Shown here in pieces: positions 53,288 through 63,632 of a DNA stretch of 64,000 nucleotides. Source of the stretch: Brachypodium distachyon (Eukaryota; Streptophyta; Magnoliopsida; Poales; Poaceae); assembly GCF_000005505.3 (NCBI RefSeq), contig NC_016135.3, positions 8,464,613 to 8,528,612 on the forward strand, read 5' to 3'. The translations under genes were made by a program, and so were the position numbers. Each line of letters begins with the position of its first letter. Within the stretch, counting starts at the first letter, position 1. The notes beneath the pieces were generated by a model. The model was not told the DNA's origin. It saw only the letters and a list, made by a program, of their open reading frames with translations, and made no database searches.

Positions 53288-54130
53288 ATGGGAAGCCCAA
53301 CACCGTTCGGCAACGTACCGCCGTTCACCCGCGTCTACTACCCCTCCACGGACGACGACCAATTGGTCAGTGCCCCTTTGGCGGCACTGTGTGCTTTCCT
53401 CGACCTGCCACCACCCAGGTTTAGAGGCCGAGTTGAGACCGCCGCACCTGAGGGATGGGAGCCACGGTGGGAGATCGAGGCAAAGATCCGGGGGCGTGAG
53501 ATCGCGCCAGCTACGCCGGATATCACCTTCATCAGCCGCTACCCCACCTTCGAGCAGGGCCTTCAGTTCGCCATGCAGTGCGCTTTCGCACTGGTGTGCC
53601 GGGACTATCGGCACGAGTTTCTCGAGGACTCCCCCTTCCTCCTCTTTGAAAGGCGGAACCATGCATGCTCGGCAGTGGCTACTACCAACGACGAGGATGC
53701 GACCCCAGTGACGACCCACTTCGAGAACATGGAGATAAACACCGTGGACTTGGAGTCTTGCCTTGAGCACGAGATGACAAGGGCCGACCTAGCTGAGGAG
53801 CAGGTTGGTAACTTGATGGGAGAGAAGACCCAGTGGCTGGAGGACAAGGCCGTGTTGGAGAACACTGTCCTTAACATGGGAGACGCCATAGAGCAGCTGC
53901 AGTATGAGAGGGACCAGGCTCGCTACTACTGCGAGCAGTTCCAGGCTTTCATTGCAGCCGCAGCTGCAGCAGCACCGGCGCCTGTCCAGTTCCCACCTCC
54001 GCCACAGGATCAGGAGATGGAGCCTCAGGAGGAGGAGCCCCAGGAGGTCCACGAGATGGACACCCCTGCTATAAACACCCGCTCCAAGATGAAGGCGAAC
54101 GGGACCACACCAACAGCCACACTCCCTTAG
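53288..54130 (+). CDS. Extra intact ORF upstream of Tek-P gag
   Basis: 280 codons from ATG to TAG without a lesion, unlike the gag and pol behind it. Residues 1-125 look globular (TRVYYPSTDDDQLVSAPLAA, FEQGLQFAMQCAFALVCRDY). About 155-225 is a coiled coil (LEHEMTRADLAEEQVGNLMG, LEDKAVLENTVLNMGDAIEQ). An Ala/Pro stretch, an acidic run and a basic tail (INTRSKMKANG) follow. There is no zinc knuckle or known catalytic motif. Rice RIRE3-type Tekay elements are reported, as I recall, to carry an 'orf0' before gag; this is probably the same. Function unknown; it may be structural or a nuclear accessory factor. Confidence 0.7.
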   Translation: MGSPTPFGNVPPFTRVYYPSTDDDQLVSAPLAALCAFLDLPPPRFRGRVETAAPEGWEPRWEIEAKIRGREIAPATPDITFISRYPTFEQGLQFAMQCAFALVCRDYRHEFLEDSPFLLFERRNHACSAVATTNDEDATPVTTHFENMEINTVDLESCLEHEMTRADLAEEQVGNLMGEKTQWLEDKAVLENTVLNMGDAIEQLQYERDQARYYCEQFQAFIAAAAAAAPAPVQFPPPPQDQEMEPQEEEPQEVHEMDTPAINTRSKMKANGTTPTATLP

Positions 54131-54418
54131 ATCTGTGATGCCTACCAGACTTATTTTTTTCTTTTCATTATCAGTTTGCGAGTTAGTCATTGACCATACA
54201 ATCTTTGTGTATGGCAATGTAGGTCGATTGCTTTTTCCTCGTACTCTTTCCTTTATGGGCAATGCCCCACCATAAACAAGTGTGTTCTGCTATGATTTCC
54301 AAAACCTTTCATGATTGATGAGTGCATGATTGTTATATGCTTGAGTTATATCTTGTTTGGGGGTTTAGTTATCCTTAGCTCTGTTCTATCTGTTCTTCAT
54401 CTATGCTACCCTAAACAG
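54131..54418 (+). other. Tek-P spacer between extra ORF and gag
   Basis: Untranslated, T-rich, without a gene. It ends ATGCTACCCTAAACAG directly before the gag ATG, again like a 3' splice site. Confidence 0.5.
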
Positions 54419-55580
54419 ATGCCTCCAAGACGCCAGAACCCCGCCAACAACGCTAAGGCTAACAATGCCGACGCAGAAGGGAATGCTGCCACCATGCAGC
54501 AGTTATTGGCCGCCCAGACCCAATTCTTCCAGATGATCACCCAACAGTTGGCCAACAACAACAACAACAACCAGCAGAACCACAACAACCAGCAGCACCA
54601 CCCACCCCAAGTGGATATGCTGACCAGATTTCTGCGTCTGCGCCCGCCTACTTTTTCCAGCTCCACTGAGCCCATTATGGCTGACGATTGGTTTCGTTCA
54701 GTTAATAAGAATTTGGTCACCATCAATTGCAGTGAGGAAGAGAAAGTGCGGTTCGCAGCTAATTTGCTAGAAGGACCCACAGCGTCATGGTGGGAAAATT
54801 TTCAGATCACCACCCCCATCGAAGATGTCACCTGGGACATGTTCCAGGAAGCCTTCCGCACCGCCCACATTTCTGCGGGAGTGCTCAGCCTGAAGAAAAA
54901 GAATTCCACAGGCTGCGACAGGGAAGTCGCTCTGTGTCAGAATATATAGAGGTTTTCAACCAACTTTCCCGCTATGCCCCGGATGATGTGAACACCAATG
55001 CCAAGCGCAGGGAGAAGTTTTTGGACGGTCTGAACGATGAGCTGTCGGTTCAACTTGCTATTGCTTACACCCCCACTTACCAGTCTTTGATTGACAAAGC
55101 CATCATTCTAGAGAGTAAGCTCACTCAGTTGGAAAACCGCAAGAAGAGACTTCACCAAGGAGGCTCTCACACTGGCCCGCACCAGAAGCAGCACACCTCC
55201 TATGATGGAAGTGGCAGTTCCTCCTTGAGCAGGAACGGGAACCAGAGCAACCACCACAGTGGAGGTAATAGTCACAACCACCACTAGGGAAGCCAAGGAC
55301 ACCACCATCAGGGTGGCAATGTGAACCGGCATCATCAGCAACACCAGCAGCAGCATCAGTTCGCTCGCCCAAGGCCCATCAATGGCAATGGCAATGGCAG
55401 GAACAACGGCAATGGCCAGAACAACAATGGTCAGAACCACAATGCCAAAAAAGACATGAGCAAGGTGGAATGCTTTAAGTGTCACAAGATGGGACACTAC
55501 GCCACCAGCTGCCCGGACAACCAAGATGGCACTGGGAACAAGCGGAATCCATTCCAGAAGGGCCACGTGAATCACGTGGA
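54419..55580 (+). pseudogene. Tek-P gag
   Basis: The ATG at 54419 gives MPPRRQNPANNAKANNADAE. A Gln/Asn-rich stretch is followed by the capsid (FLRLRPPTFSSSTEPIMADD, ADDWFRSVNKNLV, GPTASWWENFQ). After a frameshift near 54900 it continues VSEYIEVFNQLSRYAPDDVN, EKFLDGLNDELSVQLA, a TAG near 55286, a His/Gln/Asn-rich linker, and the CCHC knuckle CFKCHKMGHYATSC at 55471-55512. It would form the particle and bind RNA; lesions break it. Confidence 0.87.
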
Positions 55581-55737
55581 TGTGGAAGAAATCACCGAGG
55601 AACCAGGTATCATACTTGGCACCTTCCACATTAATGCTTTTGAAGTACTAGTTCTGTTTGACACTGGAGCATCGCATTCATTCATTTCAAGAGTATTAGT
55701 AGAAAGAGGCAAATTACCCTCTTAGACCATGGCTAGA
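55581..55737 (+). pseudogene. Tek-P protease
   Basis: FEVLVLFDTGASHSFISRVL, with an intact D-T-G at about 55660-55668. An AAG-to-TAG change at 55723-55725 ends the frame, and RT follows in the same frame. Confidence 0.83.
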
Positions 55738-57070
55738 CCCATGAAAGTGAACTCACCGGGTGGAACAATACTAGCAACCCGACACTGTCGCCAGCTATCC
55801 CTAAGTATTGGGAGACACAATTTTCCCTCTGATCTCATAGTTATAGATTCCCGAGGACTGGACCTAATCTTGAGAATGGACTGGTTGACCTTATATGAAG
55901 GATTAGTAGACTGTGCCCAGAGGACTGTCACACTCACTACCCTAGACAAAAGACGCATCCGGTACAAGTCAACCCACGAGCTTAAAAGACCCAAGGTTAA
56001 TACTCTTAAGGGGGTTAGCATGGACGAAGTACCGATAGTGAAGGAATACCCAGATGTATTTCCAGAGGAATTACCAGGCATGCCACCGGACCGTGATGTT
56101 GAGTTTCTCATCGAGTTGATGCCAGGAAGTGGACCCATAGCTAAGAGACCGTATAAGATGGTTGTGGATGAGTTGAAGGAATTGAAGAAGCAGCTAGCTG
56201 AACAGTTAGCGAAAGGTTTCATCCGCCCCAGTTCATCACCATGGGGAGCACCTGTCCTGTTTGTAGATAAGAAGGACAAGAGCCAACAGATGTGCATTGA
56301 CTATCGTTCACTAAATGAGGTGACAATAAAGAATAAGTATCCCTTGCCCATAATCAATGATCTATTCGATCAATTGAAGGGAGCTCCAGTATTCTCAAAG
56401 ATCGACCTGCGATCAGGGTATTTCCAGCTGAAGATCCGAGAGATGGATATACCCAAGACGGCATTCACCACTAGGTATGGACTGTATGAGTACACCGTGA
56501 TGCCTTTTGGTTTGACCAATGCACCTGCATACTTCATGAACATGATGAACAAGGTGTTCATGGAATTCTTGGACAAGTTTGTCGTAGTATTCATCGATGA
56601 CATCTTGATTTATTCCAAGAGCAAAGAGGAACATGAGCAGCATCTGCACATGATTTTGGAGAAGTTGAGAGCGCACCAGCTGTACGCCAAATTCAGCAAG
56701 TGTGAATTTTGGTTATCAGAAGTCAGCTTTCTTGGACACATAGTGTCAGGAGCCGGAGTAGCCGTTGACCCAGCTAAGGTTGCCGCAGTTACAGAATGGA
56801 GGCACCGAAGAACGTCGGAGAAGTCCGCAGTTTCCTCGGACTTGCTGGCTACTACCGGAGGTTCATTGAGAATTTCTCTAAAATAGCGAAACCCATGACT
56901 GAGCTCTTGAAGAAGGAAAAGAAGTTTGCCTGGAATGAGTTTTGTGAAGAGAGCTTCCAGGGATTAAAGAAAAGACTAGTGTCTGCACCCATCCTTGTTT
57001 TGCCTGACCACAAGAGGATTTTCAAGTATACTGTGACGCCTCACATCAAGGATTGGGAGGAGTGTTAATG
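55738..57070 (+). pseudogene. Tek-P reverse transcriptase
   Basis: Frame from [20 protein letters not shown] through [99 protein letters not shown], the catalytic [11 protein letters not shown] near 56593-56625 and [21 protein letters not shown] frameshift near 56800 (GAAT run) breaks it, then [18 protein letters not shown] and [10 protein letters not shown] follow. Another frameshift near 57010 enters RNase H. Confidence 0.88.
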
Positions 57071-57815
57071 CAAGGAGGAAGAGTTGTAGCGTACGCTTCG
57101 CGGCAGCTAAAGAGCCACGAAGGCAACTACCCCACTCATGACTTGGAGTTAGCATCGGAGTGCACGCCCTAAAGACTTGGAGGCACTATCTGATGGGAAA
57201 GCATTGTGAACTGTTTACTGACCACAAGAGTCTGAAGTACATTTTCACTCAGAAGGAGTTGAATCTGAGGCAGAGAAGATGGTTAGAACTGATAAAAGAT
57301 TACGACCTGAATTTACAATACCATCCTTGCAAGGCTAACGTTCTAGCCGATGCATTGAGCCGCAAGGGCTACATAAATGGACTGACAATTGGAGAGTTAC
57401 CGCCAGAGTTGTGCGAACAGTTCAAGAACATCAGACTAGAAATAGTGCCGGAAGGTTATTTAGCCACCTTGGAAGTACAGCCCACGTTGCTGGATAAGAT
57501 TAGAGAAGCACAGAAGGATGACTCGGAAATTAAGGAAATAAAAGAAAATATGGTTATGGGAAAGGCCAAAGATTTTCGAGGAGACGACCAGGGAACCATA
57601 TGGTTCGATTACCGCATTTGCGTACCACAGGATTCGGAAATCAGAAAGCTGATTTTACAAGAAGCTCACCGTACTCAATCCACCCTGGAAACACAAAGAT
57701 GTACATGGACCTCAAGGAAACATTTTGGTGGTCCGGATTGAAGCGTGACATCGCAGAGTTCATTGCCTTGTGCGATGTGTGCAGCAGAGTTAAGGCAGAA
57801 CACCAGAAGCCAGCA
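57071..57815 (+). pseudogene. Tek-P RNase H and integrase finger
   Basis: The RNase H start is scrambled by frameshifts at 57010-57160. After that come [40 protein letters not shown] and [16 protein letters not shown]. The following region to integrase ([14 protein letters not shown]) is open, with a small deletion near 57668. The HHCC finger is [11 protein letters not shown] and [15 protein letters not shown], ending with a TGA at 57816. Confidence 0.83.
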
Positions 57816-58955
57816 TGATTGCTGAGACCATTGCCTATACCGGACTGGAAATGGGATAAAGTTGGCATGGACTTTATCACCGGTTTACCAAGGACCAGAT
57901 CAGGATACGATTCTATTTGGGTAGTGGTTGATCGTTTGACCAAGGTTGCCCACTTTATACCGGTAAAGACCACTTACACCAGCGCACAGTTAGCAAAACG
58001 CTACATATCCAGAATAGTGTGTTTACACGGAGTACCCAAGGAGATAGTTTCAGACAGAGGTACCCAATTGACCTCAAGATTTTGGGGACAACTACATGAG
58101 TCTCTAGGAACAAGACTAGAATTCAGTACAGCGTTTCATCCGCAAACGGATGGACAGACCGAGACAGTAAATCAGATTCTTGAGGATATGTTGAGAGCCT
58201 GCGCTCTGGATTATGGATCCAGTTGGGATGACAATCTGCCTTATGCAGAATTCTCATACAACAATAGCTTCCAAGCCAGCATTGGAATGTCACCGTTTGA
58301 AGCTTTGTATGGAAGGAAGTGCAGAACACCATTGTTATGGGATGGTGTAGGAGATCGTAGCCTATTCGGCCCGGACATGATAAAGGATGCCGAAGAAAAG
58401 GTTAGACTCATCCGAGACCGGCTGAAGGTAGCCCAGTCAAGACAAAAGAGCTACGCCGACACCAAACGTAGGGAGGTGACCTACGAGGCTGAGGATAGAG
58501 CGTATATCAGAGTTTCACCGATACGCGGAGTTAAAAGATTTGGAATCAAGGGAAAGCTAGCACCCCGTTTCATTGGGCCTTTCAAGATCTTGTCACACCA
58601 AGGAGAAGTGGCTTACAAGTTGGATTTACCAGAAGCACTGTCCAATGTCCACAATGTCTTCCATGTATCGCAACTGAAGAAGTGTCACCCTGAGATGGCC
58701 GACACACCACTAAGGGATACGATACCCCTTGAGGAAGTGCAATTGCAGAGTGACCTCACCTATGAGGAGAAACCGATCAGGATCTTGGATACAGCTGAGA
58801 GACAAACCCGATCCAAGACCATCAAGTTTTGCAAAGTCCAGTGGGACCATCATACAGAAGAAGAACCCACTTGGGAACGCGAAGATGATATTCGAGAAGA
58901 CCACCCACACCTCTTTGCTAACCACACCGAATCTCGAGGACGAGATTCATCTTAA
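57816..58955 (+). pseudogene. Tek-P integrase core and chromodomain
   Basis: Open frame of about 378 codons after the TGA. Core: [20 protein letters not shown] (first Asp), [17 protein letters not shown] (second Asp), [19 protein letters not shown] (the usual Glu context reads TETVNQ). A GPY/F-like module follows (IKGKLAPRFIGPFKIL, GEVAYKLDLPE), then a full chromodomain near 58736-58915: VQLQSDLTYEEKPIRILDTA, KFCKVQWDHHTEEEPTWERE and DDIREDHPHLF. It ends at the TAA at 58953. This is the reference for the deletion seen in Tek-M. Confidence 0.9.
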
Positions 58956-58967
58956 GGGGCTTAGGTC
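58952..58967 (+). other. Tek-P polypurine tract
   Basis: TTAAGGGGCTTAGGTC directly before the LTR start; overlaps the stop codon of the chromodomain frame. Confidence 0.7.
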
Positions 58968-59530
58968 TGTAACATCCCAAAAATTCAAACCGTTACATGA
59001 GGATTGCATCCATAAGCATCATGTCACAATTGCATGTTTGAATTCAAACTTGAATCTCAAAAGGCTTTAAAAGTTTTTATTTCAACTTGAACCTTAGGGT
59101 TTTACACCCATTTGAACTTTGGATCTTCAAACCAATAGGTTTTGTGTATAAAAGGGGTTTAATGCATATATAAGCTATCCCATAATTTTTGGATAATCAT
59201 TGGAGTTGAAAAAGTATTTTCTTTAAATAGATATATGGCCCTAAAGGCATTTATAGGGCAAATGTATTTTTATGTATTTTATTTTGAATAGAAACTACTC
59301 CCAAAAGTTGTAACATGGTAGAACATGATTTTACAAATTTTCTGGAATTTATTTGGACCAATTTGGAGTTCAAAATCAAAAGATATCAAAGAGATGAGAA
59401 AAGCAGAAAAAGAAAAGCCTATAAGGAAAAAAAAGGGGGGAAACCGGACCGGCCCGACCGTTTTGGGCCGAACTGGCCCTGTCGCGCCCGAGCTGAGCCG
59501 GCCCGAGCTGCGCGCGCGCCGCGTGAGCCA

Positions 59531-59555
59531 CCGACAGGTGGGCCCCACCTGTCGG
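59531..59555. repeat. Palindrome with TCP-type core in Tek-P LTR
   Basis: Arms CCGACAGGTGGG and CCCACCTGTCGG around one base, about 110 bp before the TATA-like site. Confidence 0.6.
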
Positions 59556-59665
59556 GGTCGTCTTCCCCGCGGGGGAAACCCCCGCCGGTCCCGCACGTGA
59601 TCCGCGCCGCCGCCACCACCGGGATCCGCCGTCCCCGTGCTCCCCGCGACGGCCCGAGCGCGTCA

Positions 59666-59675
59666 CCATAAAAAG
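59666..59675 (+). promoter_or_regulatory. TATA-like box in Tek-P LTR
   Basis: CCATAAAAAG, followed by a CT-rich stretch (59680-59710) typical of LTR transcription starts. Confidence 0.4.
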
Positions 59676-62600
59676 CGAGCTCCCCTCTCCTTTTCCCCCC
59701 TACTCCCCCACTTGATTTCACGACCACGCTGCCGGATTTTGCCCTGAAACCCTAGCTCGCGCCGCCGCCTTTCCGAGGTCATCGCGGGCGAACCACGAGG
59801 TATGAGGCGACCCCGCGCGCTTCCTCTTTCTTCCCTCCATTTGCGCTTCCTTTTGACGCGACTGTTCCTTCGCCTTGTGTACTGCAGCCTCCGGACGCCG
59901 CCTGCTCGTCGTCACCGGAGTCTGGTGACCGCGCCGCCGTCTTCGCGCGTCCTAGACAAGCCCTCCGACCTCCCGACGCCGCGCCGACCCCGTCACCAAG
60001 CGCCCCGCGCCGCGCCGCGTCGACCCAGCCCGCCCCGAGCCAGCCGCGTCGCCGGAGCACCCGCGCCGCCGCGTCCGTGCCCGTGCCGCCGTCCCCTCCT
60101 TCTCCGGTGACCGCCGCCGCCGCCGGTAAACCCTAGAACTCCCCTCGTCCGTCCGATCTGGATCCGAGGGCTAAGATTAGATCCCGTTTTTAATTTTAAC
60201 CGAACCGGTACACACCAATGAGAACGCGCCACGTGGCACCTAGTTTATAAAATGAAAATCTGATTTTTTTTTAATCCACCGGAATAATTTAATGGCATTT
60301 TGCAGATAGGCCCCTATAACTTCAAATGATCATAACTTTAAATCTGTTTTGCCAAATTTAATGATCCACACCTTTTTGGAATCCTTAGGAAGTGTAGAAT
60401 CTTTTGGCACTGTCCAAATTCAAATTTGAATATTTGAATCACATTCAAATTACAGATTAGGGTTTAATGCCATTTAAATCATAACTAATTATTTAGAAGT
60501 CCTTTTTGAATGAAACCAGTGCCCAAAATTTTTTTTTAATGTCCTCTGTCCAATGGGACAGAGAAATAAATATTTTGAATTAAATTGCTTTTTAGATGCA
60601 AATAAAACCTCATTTTAGGGTTTAAACCCTAACTTTTGCTTTTTGTTTAAAACCCTAATTACATGTGTTTAATTCTCAAGGTATTGCATCAGTAGATCAT
60701 CCAAATAAAATAAACCAAACTCATGTCCCATGTTTTGCATTGCATCATGACATACATATTCTTTTGCTTGTATGGTGTGTTTATGTATGTGTATGTTTGC
60801 TTGATTGTATAGTTTTCTCAGAGAGCGAACTGTGTGATTGCGAAGAGTGTTTGAATACCAACTACTATCAAGGCAAGTTCACTTTGATCATCATCTCATT
60901 ATTTTATTATGCACTAGATTTTATTAGTTGCATTGTTAGGATTATTATTGTATCTAGGCTAGCTATGATCTCTCCTAGTAGTATAGGACATCCATGCCAT
61001 TTCCTAACCACCAAATTGCCATCGTAGTAGTAAATTGCTATGCTATGATAATAAACGAGGGCGGTATTATTACAATGTGATACTATTGAATTACAACTAA
61101 AGTTTTCGTAGTGTATGGCAAAACAAGTAATTCAATGAACCGTCCTGGGTGGGCTGCTTTGAGGAAGTAGAGATGTATGCGGCGTCAGGTCCATTTCTAT
61201 GGGTCCATTTCTATGAGTCGTCTCGCCATTTCTATGGGAGCGCCTGCGTTGCAACCGAGGAATGCCACCCGGGGTATCCAGAGACTGGACTAGTTTCCTG
61301 TTTAGTAACTTCCAGTACAACCACATGGTATTATGGGCTCTGCCAGGATGGATGTAAGAAATATGAACCCGGATCCGAGGTGACATCGGTATGTAGCAGT
61401 GTAGGTGGGGGCGCGTCCCTCAGGTGGTCTGGGGGATTATGTTCTGAAAGTTCCTGTAGTCGATGTCGTTGCTACTCTACCCTGAGGACAGCAAGGGATT
61501 AACACGTCGATTTCTTGTGGGTAAAGTGTACCACCTCTCGAGAGTGTCAAACTAAGTACTTAGCCGTGTCCCCGGTTACGGACAATTATGAGCAACTAGA
61601 TATTGGGGCTGTAAGGAAGGTCTCACTCATTCCAATTTCCTAATAAAATGAATGGTTTGAACTGGGTAGGAGCATTGATGTTTCTACTCAATGTGCCTAG
61701 ATTAATAGGAGCATGGGTGCTTCTACCCCGTGTCCAATAGAATTCAAAACTATTTGTTTAAAAATGATAGGATTGAACAATGATGCTTTTATGCAAATAG
61801 CCAAACCCCACCTAGCCAAATACTACATATACTTGATAGGATCTGTTATATCTCTGATGAACTTGCCAATATATTCAAATGTATTGACCACGTAGTGGCT
61901 GCAATTAACAATGTAGGTGGATCCGACGATGAGTGAGGTTCGTCGTTTTGTTGTGGGTCATGTGCTTACATTCCAACATGCTCTCACCTTGGAGTAGTGT
62001 GGCCCTTATGATCTACCCTTTTTCCGCTGCAGTTTTGAAACCTTGTTTTATGATGATGAAACAGTATTTGTTTTATGCTGGCCCAAGAGGTCATGCTGGA
62101 TGATGCGATGTAATAAAGTACTTAGACCTTTGTTTCTGTATATTTCATCATGAAACTGTGTGTGCTAGTGAGTCGATCCAGGGACTAGCACAGTAAACAC
62201 AGAGATTGAACCCTAGTAAGGGGGAGGATCGCTTCAGAGCAGCTTCACCCTCTCCCTCTGGCGCTGCTCAAGCAGCGTGGCATGGTTGCCGCGCGCCAGC
62301 GCCACGGCTTGCTTGGACTTGCTGAGGAGGTCCACCTACCGCGCGATCTGCGTGGCCTTGGCCACGTTGTCCTCGCCCACCATGACAAGCTCCTCCCGGG
62401 CCGTGGCCAACTCGGACTCGAGTTAGGCGCTCTTCTCCTTGGCGGAGTTGAGCTCCTTCTCCCGCCGTACCAACGCCGCTGCCGCGTCCTCCGCAGCCTT
62501 GGCCTGCTCCTCCAGATTGGTGCGCAGCCCCTGGAGCTGGGAGAGGTAGCTGCAGACCAGCTCGCTCTTCTCGTTGAGGCGAGCTTGAGCCATAGCGAGC

Positions 62601-63380
62601 ACCTCCTCGTGCTCCTTCTTGGCCTTCTCTTGCGCCGCGGCCAGCGAGTCCAAGGCTTGCAGGTGCTCAGCATGCTGGGCTTCCAGGTGCCGGTGGAGCT
62701 CTGCGTCGGGGACGACGGGCGCTGCGGCTTCATCCCTATCCTGCCGGGCTAGGCGTGTCTCCTCCCGCCGCCGGGAGAGCTCCTGCCGCTCCCTCTCGAC
62801 GGCCTGCTGCACCTCGCCAAGCTGGCCCTTCCCGAGCTCGTGGAACTCCCTCACCTGGTTGAAGGAGGTGCGAACGCCAGCTGCTGCTCCTTGATCGCGT
62901 CAAGGAACTGGTGCTCCTGGTCGTAGATGCTTGGGTCCCAGGTGATTGGGTCCCAAGTCGGCCCGGCGAGGATGCGAAAGTCCGGGCCAGAGGTAGCAGT
63001 GGACGACGACGAGGCCCCCGCCGCCACTGTTTGGCCGGGAGGGGCGTCGTCCACTTGCGGCGGAGCCTCGTGTTGCTCCCCTGCCGCAGTCCCCTCCACA
63101 CCCGCGCCCACGGGTTGCGGGAGTGGTGGAGTTGCCGCACCCCCGGCAGGAGGCGCCTCCTGCTGGGTGACCGCGGGATCCGCGTCACCGGCCTGCGCAG
63201 CCCGGGACGCGCCGCCGAGCTCAGCCTCGGTAGCGACGGTGGGCACCGACCCCATTGTGTCCGCCGCGGTGGAACCAGGCGCGGGAGCCTCTTCCGGCTC
63301 CTCCCTCGTCTCCGCGTCTTCGACGTTGGAGCCGAGATCGACCACCGCATCGCCCACTCCCGTTGCGGGTGCAGTCGAGT

Positions 63381-63461
63381 CTGCGACAAAAGAAGAGAAT
63401 TAGAATCTAGGAATAAACTAAGTTACCCGGTGATGAATGCGAAGAAGCTCCGGACGAGTAC
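63381..63461 (-). other. Intron in the Tat-3 antisense gene (81 bp, second)
   Basis: Donor CACAAG|GTACTCG, acceptor CTTTTGTCGCAG|ACTCG, branch-like TTCTAAT about 20 bp before the acceptor. Splicing completes a Gln-Asp codon pair and joins two acidic open frames in phase. Confidence 0.68.
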
Positions 63462-63551
63462 CTTGTGGGGCCGCTGAGCTTGCGGGAGGAGCCTCCTCCT
63501 CCTCCGTCCCAGCCTCTGTTGCCAGGCCACCCGCCGCGGGCTAGACTTCGC

Positions 63552-63632
63552 CTGCGAGACAAGAAAGCGGCACGGTTGTGGATCAGCAGGCCGGAGTAGC
63601 ATGTGCAATGGAGTCAAGGGAGGGGTCAGTAC
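63552..63632 (-). other. Intron in the Tat-3 antisense gene (81 bp, first)
   Basis: Donor CAACAA|GTACTGACC, acceptor TCTTGTCTCGCAG|GCGAAG. Splicing joins ...EEELAT to a Ser codon and an acidic exon, which is open apart from one TAG and leads into the second intron with correct phase. Confidence 0.66.

Larger units (their letters stand above)
53244..62236 (+). mobile_element. Tek-P: Tekay chromovirus lacking its 5' LTR
   Basis: Plus orientation: an extra ORF (53288-54130), gag, protease, RT, RNase H, integrase with chromodomain, polypurine tract at 58952, and a complete 3' LTR at 58968-62236. The 5' LTR, primer site and leader are missing. The left junction at about 53243 fuses it to Tat-3 RT. 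The right junction at 62236/62237 is a true LTR end in the Tat antisense gene. One deletion across the left insertion edge explains both. Coding is interrupted by several frameshifts and stops. Confidence 0.88.
58968..62236 (+). repeat. Tek-P 3' LTR (3269 bp, complete)
   Basis: It starts TGTAACATCCC and ends GGATCGCTTCA, shared with S1. It is the full-length reference that explains the deletions in both Tek-M LTRs. A TATA-like CCATAAAAAG is at 59666-59675, and a 25-nt palindrome at 59531-59555. GC-rich DNA at 59440-60130 gives only spurious ORFs. Confidence 0.88.

Noticed and set aside
53244..54130. Extra ORF as part of Tat-3
   Set aside because: No similar ORF occurs in Tat-2 at this place, and gag of Tek-P follows directly, so it is assigned to Tek-P.
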